This document shows positions 1 through 12,349 of a DNA stretch of 64,000 bases, piece after piece; the stretch's first letter is position 1; each line of letters begins with the position of its first letter. Origin of the DNA: Pezizomycotina sp. ARF18 (taxonomy: Eukaryota > Ascomycota). The stretch spans positions 1-64,000 of the forward strand of contig AZLU01000224.1 of the NCBI GenBank assembly GCA_002224055.1, given 5' to 3'. Below the pieces are notes generated by a model. That model saw only the letters and a list, made by a program, of their open reading frames with translations, ran no database searches and was not told where the DNA came from. The position numbers and the translations under genes are program-made.

Positions 1-1113
1 ATCGTGGTCTTTATAACACCCGCCACACCGCCGCTCCTTCCAAATGTCCACGTTCGCTTCACCGAGCCCACATATAGCGGTCTGCTCGTCCAGGAGCAAA
101 TACGCACCCAATAGCTCGTGCCTCCCGGGGATCACGCTTGGCGTTCCCGCGGCCGTGGGCTTCGAAATATTGTGTATCGCGGGGGTCCAGCCCAGCCTCT
201 GCATAACAGCTACGGATGAGCGCCTCTTGGCTTCGGAGTTCGGGACTGTAATCCCTTGCTTCCTTCCGTCGTGGTTGACGCCAGTCATGCGAACAACAGC
301 ACGAATATTATCCTATCACGTCGCGCTCTGCTCTGCCGCTTGAGTATAGCAGCGCAAATGCCTTCGCCTTTTGCATATCCGCTCCATCCGCACTCGAACG
401 TCTGCTCCGGCCCGTCGGGCGACAACATCGCGATATCTGACATTGTCGTATACGAATGAGGGTCAAAATTCAGGGCGGCGCCGATAACAATAGACATATC
501 GGATTCGTTGCTCAGGAAGAGACTTGTTGCCAAGGTGAAATCCCACGAGCGACGCCGAAACCCATATCAATCACGCACTCGGGCCGTGAAGATCGTAAAA
601 GTAAGAGATACGGTTCGCCAGCATGGCGTTTCCCTGCCCGATAGTCGATATTTTTGGTGTGTTCACATCGTCTCTGCCGACCATCGCGCTGTAGTCGTAG
701 GTGAAGCTGCCGCAGTAAACAGAGGTCCGTGTGCCGTTAATCTTTCCAAAGTTATCCGGCATCTCAGAGCCTCGTAACGACCTCCAGGAGGAGCCTCTGC
801 TGCGGATCCATCGCTTCCGCTTCTTTCCCCGAATGTTGAAAAAACCAGCGTCGAACATGTGATATCCTGGTCTAGGAAGTATCCGTGGCGAACGTTGTGT
901 ACCTTTGTTTGGTGCCAACGGGGTGATAGAAGGCATCTACGTTGAACCTCTCAAACGGCATCTTTCTTTGGACATCGCGGCTGCGAGGCGATAAGGTCCC
1001 AGAGTTGACTCGGATAGTGGCGCTGGCTACTCGCATGCTAATCCGACAATTACGGCCGATCCGGCTCAGCGGCTGGGCGTCAGTTGGTCAACGAGAACTC
1101 TCGCTGGCGACAT
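1..1113 (-). CDS. Type I polyketide synthase, N-terminal ketosynthase part, cut by the window edge
   Basis: Iterative type I PKSs build polyketide secondary metabolites; the beta-ketoacyl synthase (KS) domain catalyses chain elongation. Reading the minus strand in pieces gives KS motifs in the right order: [23 protein letters not shown], an [13 protein letters not shown]-like stretch in another frame, [48 protein letters not shown], then [15 protein letters not shown] and [12 protein letters not shown]. The chosen start, at 1113, is an ATG just upstream of a VIVGLAC motif, the usual beginning of a KS domain. The reading frame is broken in several places, and the stretch that should carry the nucleophilic cysteine cannot be read cleanly. 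Acyltransferase and later domains would lie left of base 1. The motifs resemble highly reducing fungal PKSs, but the product cannot be predicted. The family call is firm; whether the gene is alive is not. Confidence 0.85.
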
Positions 1114-2573
1114 TGTTGAATACTGGGAAGCAACGTCAGCTTTGAGATCCTGGAGACTTTTCGAAGCAGTCTCCCCAACGCTGAGACTGAAGTTCTCAGC
1201 CTTAGAGCAGCAATTTTCGCGTGCGGCCTAGAGCAACTCCCTAGAACTAAGAACACAATTTGCCTACCAAAATAGGCCTGAAGATTAATTGTAAAAAAAT
1301 AAGTATTAGGTACGGTGAAGGAGGTCAGAAGTAATGAATACTGATCGAAGTTTATGAAAATATTAGAAATATAGAGTCGAGCAACGGTATTGAGTCATCT
1401 GATAATGCAGTATAAATTTATACGAATTTTTCGGCCGTATAGGCTTCTAGGGCTATGCACTTCTCTTTACTGGCCTTACATGAGCTTTTATATCCAGGAC
1501 TAACAGTAAAAGACCGCCTGAGATATTCAATCATACTTCATAGTTGGCTAGCTTAATTATACACCCGCGCTTTGACATATTTCAAAGTTCTTCCTCTTTC
1601 TCGTGTAGATGTATTGCTACCTAGTGTTGATTTATCAGCCAGCTTCCGGCATTGGCTAAGGCACAAACACAGCAGTGAATTCGTATTTATCGCTTTATAA
1701 CATGATCAAGCAACATATTTGCTTCAAGTTTCTCACTATCGCCCACCGCAGCCTCCAATTGAGGCACGATCTCAAATGTGAATATCGCATATAAGTCGCC
1801 GCTTCATCCTTGTAAGTTAAATCTATCCATGATGAAGTGATATGCATCACGAGCGCGTTCTTTTCGAATGCAAACATATTTTCGCGCTCATTACGCAGGT
1901 AAATCCCATTTGGTGGATGCCAATGATTTGTAGCGACCAATTTCTGATATTTTACACCTCCCAAACGATTATAGCAGACACACGGCTTTCGCGCGATATT
2001 AGCCTAAGTAGTGATTGCTCTTCGCATCGCAAGCCGATCACGCGCGAATGCCAAGTTGCGTGATATGCAGATATTTTCATCGCGATGAGCGATTAACAGC
2101 ATGGAGATTTTGGCTGTCATCTCAAGGGTTCACGAAACGTCGCAATGAGTATAATCATGAGACGAAAGCAATTCTCGCAAAGTATCTGAGCTCAGGGACT
2201 AGTCGGAGGGTGTCGGAAGTGACTGCCACGCATTAACCAATCACGGCCTGAAGAATTCCAGGAGACCCATGACGACGATAATCTTTGGGATCTGTGATTT
2301 GACCAATATGGCTTATTGACATGCTCAGAAAGTATTATCCTCTTTCTTAGCCGTTTACTGATGCCGAAGATGCTATTTAGCTATGATTCTTTGTTTTATT
2401 TTAGTTTTTTTATCCTCAAATCTATAGAATGCTATCTCGAACACTGAAGGTCCATTTTGCCCATCAATAAATCCTAAACTTGAGGTGATTTAATCGAATT
2501 TTGGGATATCATAGGTTCCTTCTGGATCTAAGCAATCAGAAATCAAAGACGTTGCATTTTGAAAGATATTACA
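1114..2573. other. Intergenic, no gene recognised
   Basis: AT-rich DNA between the polyketide synthase start and the 3' end of the phosphoketolase. Only short open frames without recognisable motifs are present. It should hold the PKS promoter and the phosphoketolase 3' UTR. Confidence 0.5.
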
Positions 2574-5500
2574 CTATCGCAATGCCTTCTGTTCCTCACC
2601 TGTTCCATGAGCAAATATATGCTTCTGTGCCCGAACAACCTGATGCATGAAGCCCGCGATTAATTCGTGCTGAACGACGCCAACTTTCCCATTAACGCGC
2701 CCTCCGCCCTTAACCGCATGGCAGGCGACGTGATATCGAGACACGTTATTACGCAGCATCATCTATCAACTCTGTTAGCATCTCTCAACCTCGAAAATGA
2801 AGCTATAAATCGAAGCGTACTCACATCAAAAGGCGTTGTAGTGCCTCCTCCTCCTTATACCTTCAACAGTAACCTCCCTGCATCAACCCTGCCAAATAAC
2901 AGCCCCCTCAACTCCTGCGTATACCCGTGATAATCGAAATAATGTCTCTATCCTTCGTGAACAAGCTAGTAAAGTCATCCTCTTGCAGTGAATTCGGATG
3001 CCCCGGTCCGAGGACCATCAGATCAGTGACATTCACCATGCGGACGCGCAAGTCCGGAACAGCATTGCGGAGTAGTGCAGCGGCGGCAATGACTTCGAAC
3101 GTGACCTCAACGCCGATGCCAACGAGTACGACGTCCGGATCTAGACCATCATCGGTAGACGCGAAGCACCAGACGGAAGCCCCGGCTTGACAGTGAGCGT
3201 CTGCTTCGGACGGCGATAGCCAAACCGGCGTGGGTTGCTTGGAGCCGACCAGCAGGTTGACGTAGTTCTACGTTACGCTAATCAGCAAACTATAGTATAC
3301 CGCTGAATAGTTCCTAACGAAGCAAGTCACAATACCTACGAGGCAAGCGTAGACAAGAAGCAGTTTGCGTCCGGCGGGAGGTAACCCTGAGACCTCCGGC
3401 TTGAGATTCAGGCCGGCACCGATGAAGCTCGGGTTCTGGTGTGAGAAGCCGTTGTGTTCCTGCCTAGCCCACGAGGAAGTTTCGATGTAATTGACGCTGG
3501 CGAGGCTGTTGCGCCATTTGATCTCGTTGCCCTATAAAAATGTAAGATGAGCTTCAACGAGGTTTTTATCCCGGATAATATAACCGGGCGTGTATTATGA
3601 GACAATTAGGAAACAAGAAACTCATGATCTTGTTTAAACTTGCTATACTGAACTATCATCGTGTGAATAATCCCCAAAAAGCTCTCGTATGACGGGAATA
3701 CGGCACTGCGACCGGTAAGCGTGTAGCTTGCATCATACCTAGCTCGAGAGTCAAAAAACATGTTAGAAGTTATCATTTTCGAGATACGCGACCGTTATTC
3801 TTTTTTCTAGAAGGCGATCGAAAGCCGTTAGGGATATCCTACACCACAAGATACTTGCCTTGACAGGTATGCTCGCTGAGGATCTCGATGATCCGACCGC
3901 CTCTTCCCTTGAATATTGGTCCCACTGGAAGTTTCTGCCAGTGGTTTCAATACCGCATCGAGTTTATTACTCGTCAGTTCATCCGGAGAGAACAGCCTAA
4001 ACGTCTTTGGATTTCTGTAAACAAATCCGCAAATAGCTTCGTCAGCACATTTCGATTAGATTCACGAGGACCATGCTGCTTACTTCTTGATCGTCTCGTT
4101 GAGTAACTGCCCAGCGCTCTTCATACAGCTCTGCTGCTCATCGCTCTTCTCCGTCGCCAATGTCTTCCAATCCGGAACGTCCAACTTGACGCCCCCGGCA
4201 TGCCTCCTTGATCTGCCCCATTTCCTGCAATCCTCTTCGGACGCATTCCATCACTTCGTCTTCGGTTCGCCAGTCTCCTTATCAAATAATTCACTCGGCT
4301 CATAGGACTTCAACCACCCTTCCAACGTCTTTAGCTGCTCGTCGTCCTCTGCTGCTTTCGGCATCGGGACCTGGTGGCGTGAAATGAGCCTTCGATTATC
4401 TCGTCCCGAGCTTCTTCGGACCGTACCAGCCCTTCGGCGTACGTAGGATGAGTATCGGCCAGCGAGGTTTGACGATCGCCTCCCGGAGCGCGCGGCGGAT
4501 TTATGTTTGATCTCCGTCATGACCAGTCCATCGCTGACGCGACATCATCGTCGATGTTTCTTAGGTCCTCAACGAGGTGGACTCGATAGCCGTAGCCACT
4601 GGATATCCCGTGTTTCTTGTTAGTATCACGGCTTGCCCATCATCTTTCTTGAAAATCGACTCGCAGGTCATTGGGCATAGTCTGTGAGACTTACGTGAAT
4701 AAGCAAACAACTCATTCATGATCCACGCAGCCGAATATCGTGCGCTGACTGATTTTAAACCCGTTAACGTGTAGTATCGGTATAACGGCACCGGACTCGG
4801 CAGGATCGATGAACTTGTAGCCGTGCCAGGCACTAATCCCATGGTAACTCATTTTAGTATCACGCTCTTGTCTTAGATATTAAAATACTCCTGGGCATCA
4901 ACTCACGTAGCTGTAGGCCCCGTCTCGGCCTCCCCATCGCCAACCACACAAACAGCCACCAAATCGGCTTATCCATAACAGCGCCAAAGCTAACACTCAG
5001 TGCATATCCCAACTCTCCGCCTTCATGTATAGCCCCCGGAGTCTCCGCGTTGATATGACTTGGGAATCCACTCGCCGTACTGAATTTCGCTATCAAATTC
5101 ATCATGCCTTCTTTGTCTCGCGAGTAGTCCGGGAAGAAATGACTAAGACTCCCCTCCAGCCATAAAGTAGCGAGAATCGCCGGTGCACCATGACCGGATC
5201 CTATGACGGCGAGGAAGCGGTGGTCTAGTTCACGCTGGATGAGACGGTTGGCGTGCGCGTAGACTAGTATTAGGCCGGGACAAGTTCCTGTATGACGAAG
5301 GGTTAGCCATTGCTTTTTATGGCCACGAGAACTTGAGGGACGGTCAGAAGGCTTTCCATACCCAGTGGCCGAGCAATCGCGGCTTGATGTCGCTCTTCTT
5401 CAACTCACGTTCTAGGAGGACGTTATCGTTGATGAATATCATAGCGCGGCGAGATAGTTTGCAGCGCGCCGAAAGAGCTGTAGCGAGCGGCGTTCATCCT

Positions 5501-5614
5501 CTGGAAGCACTTTCTTCGACGACGCGTCGAATGTGAGCTTGAGCTTGGACAGCTCACCGGAAGCTTCGATGGCTCCGCTGGAGGATTCGGCTGGTCAATT
5601 GTTTCCTGAGGCAT
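2574..5614 (-). CDS. XFP: Phosphoketolase (xylulose-5-P / fructose-6-P), frame-broken
   Basis: Phosphoketolase is a thiamine-diphosphate enzyme that splits xylulose 5-phosphate or fructose 6-phosphate with phosphate to give acetyl phosphate. Motifs in order are [67 protein letters not shown], the ThDP/Mg motif [33 protein letters not shown], a [20 protein letters not shown] block, [13 protein letters not shown], and SRYHVA with HELI near the C-terminus. The start at 5614 opens [12 protein letters not shown]. Two introns can be placed: 5288-5361 after RLLGHW, and 4833-4906, which joins GPTAT to AWHGYKFID. The expected length is about 800 residues and the span fits. Single-base frame changes interrupt it repeatedly, for example just after MDKP near 4974, where a frame one base away continues [17 protein letters not shown]. 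Family identity is very secure; intact function is unproven. Confidence 0.93.
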
Positions 5615-5730
5615 CGTGGTTTGATATTAATGTTTGTCTACCAGTAAAGTTATAATCTGTTTGTTGTTTGCGTTAGTTTGACGAAAATTGGTAGCTGCAG
5701 CGCTGGTGGGAAGTTTTTCAAAACCAAGTT

Positions 5731-5750
5731 AAAAAAAAAAAAAAAAAAAA
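5731..5750. repeat. Poly-A run (20 A)
   Basis: Twenty consecutive A bases about 120 bases upstream of the phosphoketolase start. There is no flanking element that would make it a retroposon tail. Confidence 0.9.
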
Positions 5751-8700
5751 GCGGAAAAGAAGAGAAAAACCTAGGCTAAAACCTCTGCAAGTACTTGCAA
5801 TTCTTTAAGAACAAAAATTAGTATGGGACTACCCCTTGGCCTCTTAGCTCATATAAATGATAGGAGTAAATGTCCATTCCCGAGGGTTAAAGTCTCTGAA
5901 GCCATGGAGCTGGAGCCGTGAATCCCGAGTTGAAGATAAGCTCCGAGGAGGCCTCGCTAGCTATGACGTCGGTTCGACAATAAACATTACGGAAGTGAAT
6001 CTGCCGTGGATATGCAAGGGCGGATCACGTCAATTGTCGGATATTATCTTCCGAAACGTGAGCGGCGGTCGAGGCAAACGCTAGCGTATTAGCAATTCAT
6101 AACAACGCGTGATCAGGACGCGCTTCAAAGCTATATTCCAAGGTATTTGTTGACTTTACGAACAATTGCTCGAGTGTCGTTCTCAATGTTTTCACCATTC
6201 ATCGCGGTAACTGCGTCTCAAAATATCATACATTGAAGGCGTTCAGCTTTAATTCAGAGACGCGCACTAAAGCCTTTACATTCTAGGATTGGTTTCTCTG
6301 TAACACATTTGGACCACGGCTATATGTCAGACTATTCCGTGGATATTTTTCTCCTGCCTTCTGAAGAATACTTTACTTTTACATTTGGGGCATGATGAAT
6401 AATTGGAAGACCCAACTATAAGTCTTCTTCGAGAGTCTCCAGTTCGACCGTGGATAACCGCAAGACCAAGTCCGGATTTCTTTGCCTATTCTGTTATGGC
6501 AGAAACGCAGTTGTCCATGGTACCTAGAGCGGTACTAGCGTGTATAGTCTCGGAGATAAATTCATATAATAAGCATGAATAATCGATGATAACACTGATA
6601 GACTGACAATGATTGCTAGGGAGCGGTAGGCCTTGATCTCAAGAATACTGTTTATAATACGCGTATCGCAGATATCAATCCAACGCTATTCCTCAATTGA
6701 CCGAGAGACATTGCAAACTAGTTAAGAAAGATTAACGTCCGCCTCGTGGCGGTCGGTCTGATTAGGTGTCGGTAAAGTCACGGTAAGTTATTCCCTTGGT
6801 CTTATCAACTTTGCATACCGGAAGTTGGCTAGCTTCTATCTCGATACAAGACCCAGAATAATAGCAGTGGCGTGACATTCCGGTCAAGGACTGCTATAAG
6901 GTGTTGTTCGATAGTGTTCTGAGTTGGCAAATATTCTGTCTAGCCACCGGTACAACGGGCCCTTACTCGAAGAGATAGAGCCGCTGTATTCTTCATAACA
7001 CATGTAGTAGTAGAGTTGAGAACTTTTGATCTGAGACGCCGTCCTTGACACATCCATGACCCAGCTCATGAGTTGCAAGCGATCATAAACGCCGAAACGG
7101 CGAATAGCATGAAATAAGCGCATGCCTCAAGATCGTGATAATTTTTCCCGTCCCTGCACGTATTAATTTCAAAAATCCAAAACGTGGAGAAGGATAAGTG
7201 AACGTGGAAGAATTCTATGGGTTGTCTGTTCCGACTTGGCCAGGCAAGGATGCCAAAACTCCTCATAATGTCGCCATCTCTGCCCACATCGCCTTCTGAA
7301 ACATACTCCCGGGATGTAAGCAAAAGCTCTGTGCGGCGACCGGGTTTAGCCACCCGTTTATATATACTTAGACGATGCTACAAGCAGGAGGCTTCGAATA
7401 TCTTCAATATTAAAATAGCAAAAATACTGCTTAGGGATCCAGGATCTATCTATTATATTACTTTTCTGCTCGGCTGAATATGTCAGGTCCAATTTTGCAC
7501 AACTATGAAGACCAGGGTAAGCGAAGATGAGGAAGCTGCTGTCCAATTTTCCGACGCTGTAAGTACCTGCAGGAAATCCTCCTTCGTCCACTTTCGGCTG
7601 CGTCAGCTCGGGATCACTTAAGCCTAGAACCTCTTCGAGTTTCTCGCAGCAGTTACTGAAGACTATAGCTGAAATCGACGAGCGACCGTTGAAGGAGGAC
7701 ACACTGACCCACTCCTCAGCCGGGGCTGGCCGTCCCGCTGCTTATATTGGCGGGAGGGTAATCGGTGAGTGATTGCATGCTGCAGGGACTCGAAGAGCCC
7801 CCACGCGATGTGACGGCGTGGTCTGAGCCACAGAAATCCTGGTTGATTGACATTACTGGAAGTCTGCAGATTTTTATTATGTTCATTTATGTTTTATGTA
7901 CTCCAACTTTTCATGATTACATGCATTGCATTTGCAGAAGTTGAGAAGCATAAGCGATGCATCAGTCCGAAAAGCCGCCTAAACCTCGTATTAGAGTTAC
8001 GTTAAAGGACGTAATGTAAGCAATGAACACTAAGCTAAGGACACGCATTTTATCGTGCGGAGTGCAGTCTGTTAGAAATCCCACTTCATATGAACACTCA
8101 TTCCGTCCAAACCGTCAGAATGCTAGTATGTACGCTAAATAATCGACCACTAAGATCGCATGTTTCCCACGTTTCGTCGATCATATAATAAAGAGAACGC
8201 TACCTAATAAATGACGTGATGTTTCCGATTAATTGAATTGGATCTTATTTTATAGTTGTAGCAAGGATTAATTGGCACTAAACATTAAGAATTCGGCCTT
8301 GCCTTAATGGGGCCGGGACCGGACCTGCTAATGAGACCCGCGCAGCTCGAGTAACCCAGCGCAAGGGACTCAATAGCATAAGGTAGATTTTTTAAACTTG
8401 TCTGACGGCTAATTCCTCCGGCTTCTGCTATCTTGTTTAAGATTTCTCTACGACCTCATTGCAGGGGGCGATTCTAATACCGGAAGGAATCAGATGAGTA
8501 GATGTTAATCGGTGAATATGTTTCTGTAAATATCAGATGTCAATTCTCGGGTCATGTAGAAACATCCTGAATTCATAGAAGGACATCCATGCCGCTGTTA
8601 AACAAGCTAATATATGAAAGATCAATGGCATTCTAGCTACTCGATCTGCCGCACACCTCATCGCTGTTTCCTCCATGTGGTGACGGAGGTTTACAAGGCG

Positions 8701-9713
8701 AGTTCTATGAAACCGCCATAACAAAGAGTTTATATTTCCTAACGATAACGATCCAGGAGCTTTGCCAAACTCTAATTTGCGTTTGGAGCCTTATACTTCC
8801 GTCATTACCGCGAAAGGATTTGGTAGAAACATGTCATCGTAAACCCATGTTCTGAGACTGGGACTAATTTTAAAGATACCCGAGTTTTCGAAACGCCGAA
8901 TCTGGTTCTGGAAAGTCGCCAGATGAACATTTCGTGACACGCTACCCGCATTCAAGATCGATCTGAATCTAAAGTTCAAGGAACTGACGTGTTTCAATAG
9001 CAGGCGCTGTTTCGTCCAGGGTCAACTTCGGTGCTAAATATATCCAGACCTCTATGCCAGTGTCGTCGCACAGATTCCGGAAAGTCCATTGATATCATGA
9101 CAGCTATCCAAATTTGGTTCTTTGTCACAGATGATGCGCGCAGGTAACCATGGCCCTGCCTTATTATATCACCATAAAATCATTCTAATATCGGCCATTA
9201 AGGTGTGCCGGGATCTTATTGCCATAAATCCGAGAGATCTGAATTGTCAAGTTAACCAGAATACACGAAGTACAACATAGTCGTGATAGGAACGATCACT
9301 GGGAAACCTCGGTGAGACCGAAGCTAAGTTTTGAATTTTTATGACAAACATGCATTGATGCTTTATAATCTTCAAAAGCGTAACTTTTATATACATCTAT
9401 ATTTAAGATTGGTATGAACTAAGACTAGTTTGACCGCCGTGAACTCCGGTTTAGATAGTAAAGCAAGTTCAAGAAGCTAGATACATCAAAGCTTCAGGTA
9501 TCATGATAGAATTAATGTTAAGCTCGTGAATGCAAAGTGAACAAACAGAAAGGACCCCAGCTAGAATTACTCGCAATATTACTGAATATGACAAATGTCA
9601 TGATATTTTAGCCAATGTCATGATCCTTGCTCTCGCCGCTTCTCCCTGTACAAATGAAATAACACAAAAGAGGACACATAAACGCATTAACTTCAGGAAA
9701 ATACAAGACGAGC
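5751..9713. other. Gene-poor tract; possible unrecognised coding remnant at 6884-7702 (-)
   Basis: Mostly AT-rich DNA with no recognisable gene. The only piece with protein-like texture is on the minus strand between 7702 and 6884. Two adjacent open frames (about 114 and 95 residues) include FSNCCEKLEEVLGLSDPEL and KVDEGGFPAGTYSVGKL, and a frame change separates them. I do not recognise the family, and it could be chance. Confidence 0.3.
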
Positions 9714-9736
9714 TTTTTTTTTTTTTTTTTTTTTTT
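9714..9736. repeat. Poly-T run (23 T)
   Basis: Twenty-three consecutive T bases just beyond the likely 3' end of the Zn2Cys6 gene at 9780-12349. Read on the minus strand it would add a run of lysines to that protein, which is unlikely to be real coding sequence. Confidence 0.9.
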
Positions 9737-9779
9737 GGTAGAAAAGCTACAAAAACAAGTGAAATGGGAAAGAAGTTCA

Positions 9780-12349
9780 ATCGAAATCGTGATATGGACT
9801 GACGTCCCTGATAGCGCCGGGCTGTGGCGCTGGATCTGCTGCGCCATGCTCCCGACCGTCACGAAACTATTCGCTGCCGCAGTTGCATTGACCTTGTATG
9901 GCAGTTCAAACGATCCCGTGCTGTTCGTCACGAAACAGTTCGCCTGGTTAAGGAGAGCGGCATTGCCGGGAACAAAGTCCACGTTCATCGTGTCGCTAAA
10001 GTAGTAGATGTCTTCCACAACTTCCGGGACGTACCGATCGTTCATCTGGTTGTGGTAGTGCTGCGCCACGTTGTTGTACTGATCGTGATATTGATCGTAT
10101 GAGTTCGCAATGGCTTGCGAAGGGACGCAGTGTTCCCGAAACAGTCCCGACGAAGTGTCACAGTATTCGTTTTCGGCTTCACCCGCGGGTGGCGAAACGG
10201 TGCTTCTGCTTCTCGTGGTCGAGGGTGCTCTGCTATTCGGCCGAGGTGATGTAACAGGGGCGAGGTCGGCCGTGCTAATTGGCGGCGCGCTCATGCTACG
10301 TCCTGTGCTCTGAAGAGTTCGAATGATTCTTTTGAGAGACTTCTTCACCACGCGAAGTTGACCACCCGGGAAAACGAATGTCTCGTTCTTAGAGAAGTCG
10401 TAGAATCGCGAAGCAAGGCCAAGTAACTCGCTGCCTCGGCTCTCGATAACCTTGCTTTCTGCCGGACTTCCGTCCTGCGCGCGGAGAAGGAAATACGCCA
10501 TTGCTCTCGAGCAAGTATCCAACGCTAGGGCAATGGTCTCAGCACTGGAGCATGCCTGCGCGTACGACGACGTAATGTATTCCCCGTCTGGTGCTGCTAC
10601 CGCCGCACAGCATTCCAGGAGCATAACGCCGACCTGAAGAAGTTTTCCAAGACCTCGGCCGTTACTACAGGTAGTTCTTGATCCCTCAGAGTGCTCGTGG
10701 GAACAGCATATGAACTACAATGCTATGGATGGCAGTGAGGACAACGGCCTTCGATCGTGCGTTTTTCACGGCGGAAGATAACGAATTCGAAGCCGAGACG
10801 AGGATTAAGCGAACCTTGGCGCACAGGGCTTCAAGGTCTTGGGGTTGGTTGATGAGACGTCGCAGTTGGTCCAGGGAGCGAGATTGCCAATCATGACCAT
10901 GGTCTGAAGCAGCTAGCTCTCTGGGATAGGAGGCGTAGATATGTGAGACGTTGGAAGTTATATTACTGATTGGCCAGAGCTCTTTGATCGAGCGGCGTTG
11001 TGACTGCAGCGTAGAAATGTTGTCTGAAGCAATATCGAGTGCGACGACAACAGATTCCGTTCCATCTACCGGAGGAAGCGCTGCGGGAGCAAAGCTCGGC
11101 AGTATGTCGAGGAATGACTGGTCCATCTGCATGAATCCCCATAATATTAGGGAGTACGTGACCCAGTAAATATTGAGCACTAGTTCCTTCTCAACAGCCA
11201 TCTCATTGACGCCGTTACTTGCACGCTGTGGTTCAAACCTTCCTTCTCGTTGGCGGCGATTTGTATCTGAATCCTCTGGATGATGCGGCTGGCGTAGCCA
11301 GATAGCAAATAGCCCTCCGGGTGCTCGATCGGCAAAGCTCATACCAGCCTAGGAGGGTTAAGGCTTGAGCCGTCGAGAGCCCAGTGTCTGCCGCTGACCG
11401 CTGCCTTAGCCGAGAAGCCGCCCATGCAAAAAGGGTCTCCGAGTTTGGGACTGATTGATCTTCATGGATTACTCTAGCATCCGCGAGTATGATTGCGAGC
11501 AGGATTTCATCTTTCTTCTCGTTTCTCCGGAGACTACGGAGGAAAAGCGTCTTCGAGACGATACAAGAGAGGGGATGCGCGGAGAACCAGACATCTGTCA
11601 TTCTGGACAGCTTTGTGGTAGTCCAGATCCGCTAGTAAATTGCTGTTATCAGACCCAACTGTGATGCGTTGAGACTTTGGTGATGAGGATGTGGAGAAGT
11701 AGAAGACGATTGTGGTTGGAGGGCGGAGAAATTAGATAGAAGATCAAACATAGTCGAGGTTCGATCTTTGGCGAGACTACGGCTGAAGAACCCAGCCCTC
11801 GACTCTCCGAGCGAATCGCAGCCAATGTGACCAAATCTGTTCACGAGCATCTCGACCATTTCATAGCTGATTGATCCAAGCAGTCGTTGGTAGTTCATGA
11901 TGCCTGAGTCGCCATTATCGCTTGACTCAAGAGGATTCGTCCTGATTCTCGTGGTAAAACTTCTGAGGCCTGTTGGTATGGGTTCAACCCGTTCGCTCCC
12001 GTAAGAGTTGGAGGAATTTCCTCCCCGAAGGCCTCGTTGAACATTCTCTCCATATCGGAGGCGATGTCTGGAACCAGGGCTGGAAAGCCCATATTGAACC
12101 TATCTGGCACTGAGGTGATGTCCGTCTGAGGCGTATTAGGTCAGGAGTACCATAAGGAGAGTCACGGCTGGCGTCCCTTTGGCTCCTCTTCGGCCGTTCG
12201 CTCTGGGTCTTCCTTCGCCGTTTCGACTTCATATACACAATCGATATGCGCTCGCGGCACGCGCTGCAGATTGTCTGACCCGAGCATCTAATCTTCCGTA
12301 GCCGGCAGAAGTGGCAGCTGCGACGCATTGTGACTGTTGCTACCGTCAT
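9780..12349 (-). CDS. Zn2Cys6 fungal transcription factor, frame-broken
   Basis: A nuclear DNA-binding regulator of the Gal4-type family. The binuclear zinc cluster sits at the extreme N-terminus: RRSCHFCRLRKIRCSGQTICSACRE, reading C-x2-C-x6-C-x5-C-x2-C. The sixth cysteine is found one frame over as IDCVYE, so a base appears lost just before it, near 12241. Downstream pieces in order are LGSISYEMVEMLVNRFGHIG, a RCLVLRASPLLYRLETLFLRSLRR-like block with ADARVIHED, an ALTLLGWYELCRSSTRRAI stretch typical of the fungal middle homology region, and EKELVLNIYWVTYSLILWGF. A Ser/Thr/Pro-rich C-terminal part follows. Start is 12349, with a second in-frame ATG seven codons in. The C-terminus is unclear, because one frame runs into the poly-T tract. 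Target genes are unknown and no neighbour suggests a pathway. Confidence 0.85.

Noticed and set aside
4561-4842. A 93-codon minus-strand frame inside the phosphoketolase
   Set aside because: The frame one base away carries the phosphoketolase motifs ([13 protein letters not shown]) and joins the upstream exon through an intron at 4833-4906.
9608-9780. Extension of the Zn2Cys6 protein through a run of lysines
   Set aside because: It would be translated from the 23-base poly-T run; a stop in a neighbouring frame before the run is more likely.
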